The translations under genes were made by a program, and so were the position numbers. The notes beneath the pieces were generated by a model. The model saw nothing but the letters and a program-made list of their open reading frames with translations. It did not search any database and was not told where the DNA came from. A stretch of DNA of 64,000 bases from Buxus sempervirens. Lineage: Eukaryota; Streptophyta; Magnoliopsida; Buxales; Buxaceae. The DNA lies in assembly GCA_947561395.2 (NCBI GenBank), contig OX387187.1, forward strand, positions 7,570,976 to 7,634,975, read 5' to 3'. Shown here in pieces: positions 60,691 through 64,000 of this stretch; the stretch's first letter is position 1; each line of letters begins with the position of its first letter.

Positions 60691-61223
60691 TTTTTCGTGC
60701 AGAATCCTATAATTTCGTAAAACCAAGGGGGTTCTGGATACTAGAGGGTCTTCAACCACTTACCCAACTAATTGATTACGACATTAGAGGTAACAATTTG
60801 CTGGTGAGAACATTTGAGATAGATCCTAGTTTTAGTAAAGGCTTATGAAGTAGGTGTGGAGAAATAATTCGAGGATGCTCGGGATGTTTACATACTAGGG
60901 CTTTATTTTAGTCCTCTTGAAACATGCATTGTTTGGTACCTGATTTGATTTATTGAACCCCGTTTTGATGGCAAGTTTTGAATGAAGTTGTAATTATTAT
61001 TTTATTTGATTACTTGTGTGAGTTGATGTTCTGGTTGGAACACTTGTGTGAGTTGATGTTCTGGTTGGAACCACGGGTGATGTGTACTAATGCAGAGTTT
61101 TAAACAGTTAATTATTGGTTTGGGTTTAGCTTCCCATGGATCCTTGTTAAGCTTAGTAATGTGATGGTATGTGTTTGTTGGTGTAATTGCATGGCCACGT
61201 GTGTTGCCACAACCAGTGTAGAG

Positions 61224-61346
61224 CAGCCAGATACCCTGAGTAGGCCTGGTTGTCAGTGCCGATACCCAGAGTAGACCGGCATTGGATGACGATACCCTGA
61301 GTAGGCCGTCATTTCAGAGTTTCCGAAACCCTGAGTAGGCCGGAAC
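61224..61346 (+). repeat. Four hairpins with a common 15-nt loop and covarying stems
   Basis: Loops of the form ATACCCTGAGTAGGC begin at 61231, 61262, 61292 and 61326. The stems differ but stay complementary: CAGCCAG/CTGGTTG, CAGTGCCG/CGGCATTG, GATGACG/CGTCATT and TTCCG/CGGAA. Period is 30-34 bp. This suggests selection for structure rather than for sequence of the stems. Confidence 0.75.
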
Positions 61347-61901
61347 TGTGTACATGGAGGTGTGGAGTGTCTACTTGGCATGTAAATTAATAAATGTAAC
61401 CATATGCATGGCATTGACCTGGTTTGAGTTGTTATCGGAATTTACATTGTTGTTATTATCGTTGGTTATTTGTCGAAGCATGTCTTATAACTGTGTTAAC
61501 TATTTTGTGCATGCATGTATCACTCGCTGGGATATTCGTATCTCATTCCCTCGCTGTTACTTTGTTTTTCAGATATTCGTGGTGAGGTGCCTAGGGGGGT
61601 AGATCCGGCTGATACATATAGGGAGGAGGATTATTACTACCGACCTTAGCCCAGCAGGTTGTTTGGTCTTAAACTGTTAAGTTGAATTTTGAGGATTGTA
61701 ATAAGATAGTAAACTTGGGACCATTTGATGTATTTGATGATTTCATAACTTGCCTGGATAGAAATGTTGAATTGTGCACTCTGATGTGATATAAAATGTG
61801 GGTGATTATCCAGCGATCACCATTATTGAGATCCTTAACTAACCCCTAGGAGACGTGTTATATCTTTAATGAAGAACACGGATCCGGGGCGTTACATGTT
61901 G

Positions 61902-62138
61902 GGTTTTGATCGATTAATCAATTCCTGTTGAACAACTCCTATTGATTACTGTTTTGATTTCTGTTTGTTATTTCTCTATTGCGAACAGTTCGATCTACTC
62001 TTGTTTTGATTTTTCTTTTAATTCTGATTCTGTCTGTCGATTGATTACTGTTGGGTTTTGATCAATTAATCAATTCCTGTTGAACAACTCCTATTGATTA
62101 CTGTTTTGATTTCTGTTTGTTATTTCTCTATTGCGAAC
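61902..62138 (+). repeat. ~150-bp tandem duplication, one copy split by the solo LTR
   Basis: Copy 2 is 61991-62138. Copy 1 is 59459-59521 joined to 61902-61988. Both contain CGATCTACTCTTGTTTTG, TGTCTGTCGATTGATTACTG and GATTTCTGTTTGTTATTTC in the same order. The duplication is older than the LTR insertion. Confidence 0.88.
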
Positions 62139-62279
62139 GAAAAATTCTCCCGTCGGAGGTTACCAACCAAGGTTTATTTTAGTTGATAATAGTATCTAAT
62201 CAGATTTTACCAGAAGGCAACCTGATAGCATGCTTTAAATCTTTTTTTTAGGATTTACAGTTTTCTTAAGGCTAGTGTT

Positions 62280-62445
62280 CACTTTAGGTTCTGTTAGAAA
62301 CATCCAATTTAGGTTCTGATTTGGGGTTTTGATTTGAGGTTCTATTAGAAACATCCAATTTAGGTTCTGATTTGGGGTTTTGATTTGAGGTTCTGTTAGA
62401 AATATCCAAGTTAGGTTCTAATTTGGGGTTCTGTTAGAGATGTCT
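62280..62445 (+). repeat. Short tandem repeat, ~51-bp units
   Basis: AGGTTCTGTTAGAAAC recurs at 62286, 62337 and about 62388, with a fourth degraded copy. Units contain TTTAGGTTCTGATTTGGGGT. Probably intronic or intergenic. Confidence 0.8.
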
Positions 62446-62712
62446 GGTCTTAGGTTCTGAGTTGATTGGAAAATTTAAATGTCTTGTTATCAGTGAATCG
62501 ATTTGCTTTAGTTTAAAGCAATTGTAAGAGGGTGATTGATCAGACTTACTTTGTGGTTTCTTCCTTGGATTTTTGTTGTAGATTTCGTTAGTGTTGATGG
62601 ATGTATTAGCGAGACAATGATAATTTGGGTCGTTTACTTGATTTGAGGATTGTTTATAATTGAAATTTGTTTTGTATATTCATAATGATACCTCAACTTG
62701 CTCTTCTACTGG

Positions 62713-62861
62713 TTGTTTCAGTTCTCATGGATTGGGAACAGCAGCATTGTCAGCAAAGGAACCCGAGGATCTGCCATTTTGTGCCATCGCTTATGCCCTT
62801 ACCAGCATATTTGGTTTATTTATATGCTCAGTTCCAGCAGTCAGACAAAGTTAGCTTTTGA
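62713..62861 (+). other. Exon-like segment with acceptor site, function unknown
   Basis: A good acceptor (GGTTGTTTCAG, ending 62719) is followed by an ATG at 62728 and a short frame (MDWEQQHCQQRNPRICHF...) that stops at 62859. Three overlapping frames of similar length exist here, so the reading frame is uncertain. I recognise no family. It could be a captured gene fragment inside the candidate Helitron. Confidence 0.25.
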
Positions 62862-63244
62862 TTGTTCGCTGAAATCACATTCTATTTTTTTGTCATTGCA
62901 ATTGCTTTCTGATTTTTACCACAAGTCCTTAGCCTAATTTTCAATTTAACAAGAATGTTCAATTGAAATGGGTTCACTCCTCTTTGGTTTTATCTTTGCA
63001 TTTTCAATTATAACCTTTAATTTCCAAAAATGTTGAGAAGTTGAATCATATTGCACTAATGACTCTGGTTGTTCGTTCAATTTTTTTGTTAAAAAGTTAC
63101 ATGTTTTTTTAAGGTATATGAGATTTTAATACTAAATTGAATGAACTATAATGATATCACACTTGTTGCAAATCCATAACTTTTCTTTTTCTTGTTATAT
63201 TCTGTTGCTCATTATTCACGTGCAACGCACATGATCATTACTAG

Positions 63245-64000
63245 TTTTTATTTACTACCTTTTATCTCCTTTGTCGTTAGTAAAATAGTTGCATTTCTTC
63301 TCTTGGCAAACATTTGTTTGGATGGTTAAAGATTTATTTGCCATTAGGTAATTAATGTCGTTAAGGTTGTGCAATTTATCTCATTTTAAAAGCAAATGTG
63401 ATCTAGCATTTTTTTTTCTTTTTCCGAGCACTCAAAAATTTTTGAAAATGAAAGCAAAAAAAATGAAAAAGTAGACAAGTGCATACTTTTTATGGCATCG
63501 CAATTTGTTAAACATGGAGAATTGGACATTTTAGTTGTTTTTATCGCTCTTTTTGTGTTTACGTTTGTTGATCCTTCACTATTTCGTATAGTGGATATCG
63601 GAAAAGGCAATAGTATGGTGAGCTCGGCACAACAATCCTGATTTGTTTGTCTTGAAAATGGCGAGAACTTGTAAATATTATAATGTGATGAGAATTGCAA
63701 AGGAGGTTCCTACATTCTATTGTTATATATGAGTAGTCACACTTTCTCATACTTCACTGCCTCTCATACTTCACTTCACTGCCTAATTCCTAGTATGCAT
63801 TTTACTTAAGTGGTAATGATGAGTATGTTCACTTTAGAAGATACATTCGAGGATATAATTATACTTTTGCATTTACCTCAATGAGTGCAAGAGTAGATTA
63901 GGTGGTGGATGACATGTCTACTGGTATTATATTAGCTGTCATTCAAAGTAAGGAAATCTAAGACTTTCTGTTTGTTTTTGGGATGTTGAAGGTCCCAAAA
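63245..64000. other. Right-hand flank, no gene seen
   Basis: AT-rich DNA without a convincing frame, RNA gene or repeat. It starts immediately after the CTAG end of the candidate Helitron. Confidence 0.4.

Larger units (their letters stand above)
59522..61896. repeat. Solo LTR (2375 bp)
   Basis: The segment starts TGTAAGACCCTG, ends GGGGCGTTACA, has TGTAA/TTACA inverted tips and a 5-bp duplication, and contains no gag-pol. This is the product expected from recombination between two LTRs of one element. The family is not certain; the tips resemble chromovirus-type Ty3/Gypsy LTRs. Inside are a GC-rich repeat (60428-60690), a 30-bp perfect tandem duplication (61012-61071) and four related hairpins (61224-61346). 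Confidence 0.88.
57660..63244 (+). mobile_element. Candidate Helitron, interrupted by a solo LTR
   Basis: The left end is A|TCCTATCCTACTACTC. The right end is CTAG|T, with a short hairpin GTGC-AAC-GCAC ending 12 nt upstream of CTAG (63220-63230). Helitrons insert between A and T, start with TC and end with CTRR preceded by a hairpin about 10-12 nt away. No Rep/helicase coding region is seen, so it would be non-autonomous. Without the solo LTR and its duplication it is about 3.2 kb. The 5' end is the weaker assignment. Confidence 0.45.

Overview
The window is nuclear plant DNA, most likely from a eudicot. About nine tenths of it is three very large LTR retrotransposons of the Ty3/Gypsy Tat (Ogre/Retand-like) lineage. 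The evidence is the domain order gag, protease, RT, RNase H, a second (archaeal-type) RNase H, integrase; a PBS starting TGGCGACTC; LTRs of about 2.3-2.5 kb; and a long tandem-repeated 5' leader. I see no complete host gene, tRNA, rRNA or CRISPR.

Layout. Element A (+) fills 1-19198 and its 5' LTR lies off the left edge. A gene-poor stretch follows (19199-21080). Element C (+) spans 21081-56286 between 5-bp duplications ACAAC. Element B (-), 24924-38502, is inserted in C's leader between 5-bp duplications GCCAA. From 56287 on there is AT-rich DNA, a candidate Helitron (57660-63244) and, inside it, a solo LTR (59522-61896, duplication TGTTG).

All three elements are broken differently. A has frameshifts, nonsense codons and Asp-to-Asn in the protease active site. 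B keeps RT and an open integrase frame but has lost everything from just after pol to the last 0.27 kb of its 3' LTR. C has lost RT plus the first RNase H and has Asp-to-Asn in the integrase triad.

The most interesting system lies between pol and the 3' LTR of A and C. Two genes run antisense to the element. Gene 1 has two exons and a PMD/DUF7745-like protein. Gene 2 has seven or eight coding exons plus an untranslated first exon; it encodes a plant-mobile-domain (PMD) protein with RG-rich segments and a coiled coil. Splice positions are largely shared by A and C. Both antisense promoters and the U3 of the LTRs carry clustered palindromes CCG-N11-CGG. In B and C the half-sites are GTATCCG/CGGATAC and sites repeat every 39 bp exactly; in A the arms are different (AACCG/CGGTT) but the N11 spacing is the same. 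At the four antisense promoters a TATA-like sequence starts 7-13 bp downstream of the array. I infer a shared cis-regulatory code linking the sense LTR promoter and the antisense genes, possibly read by one of the antisense proteins. Antisense ORFs in Tat-lineage elements are known; I know of no description of this palindrome code, but could not search.
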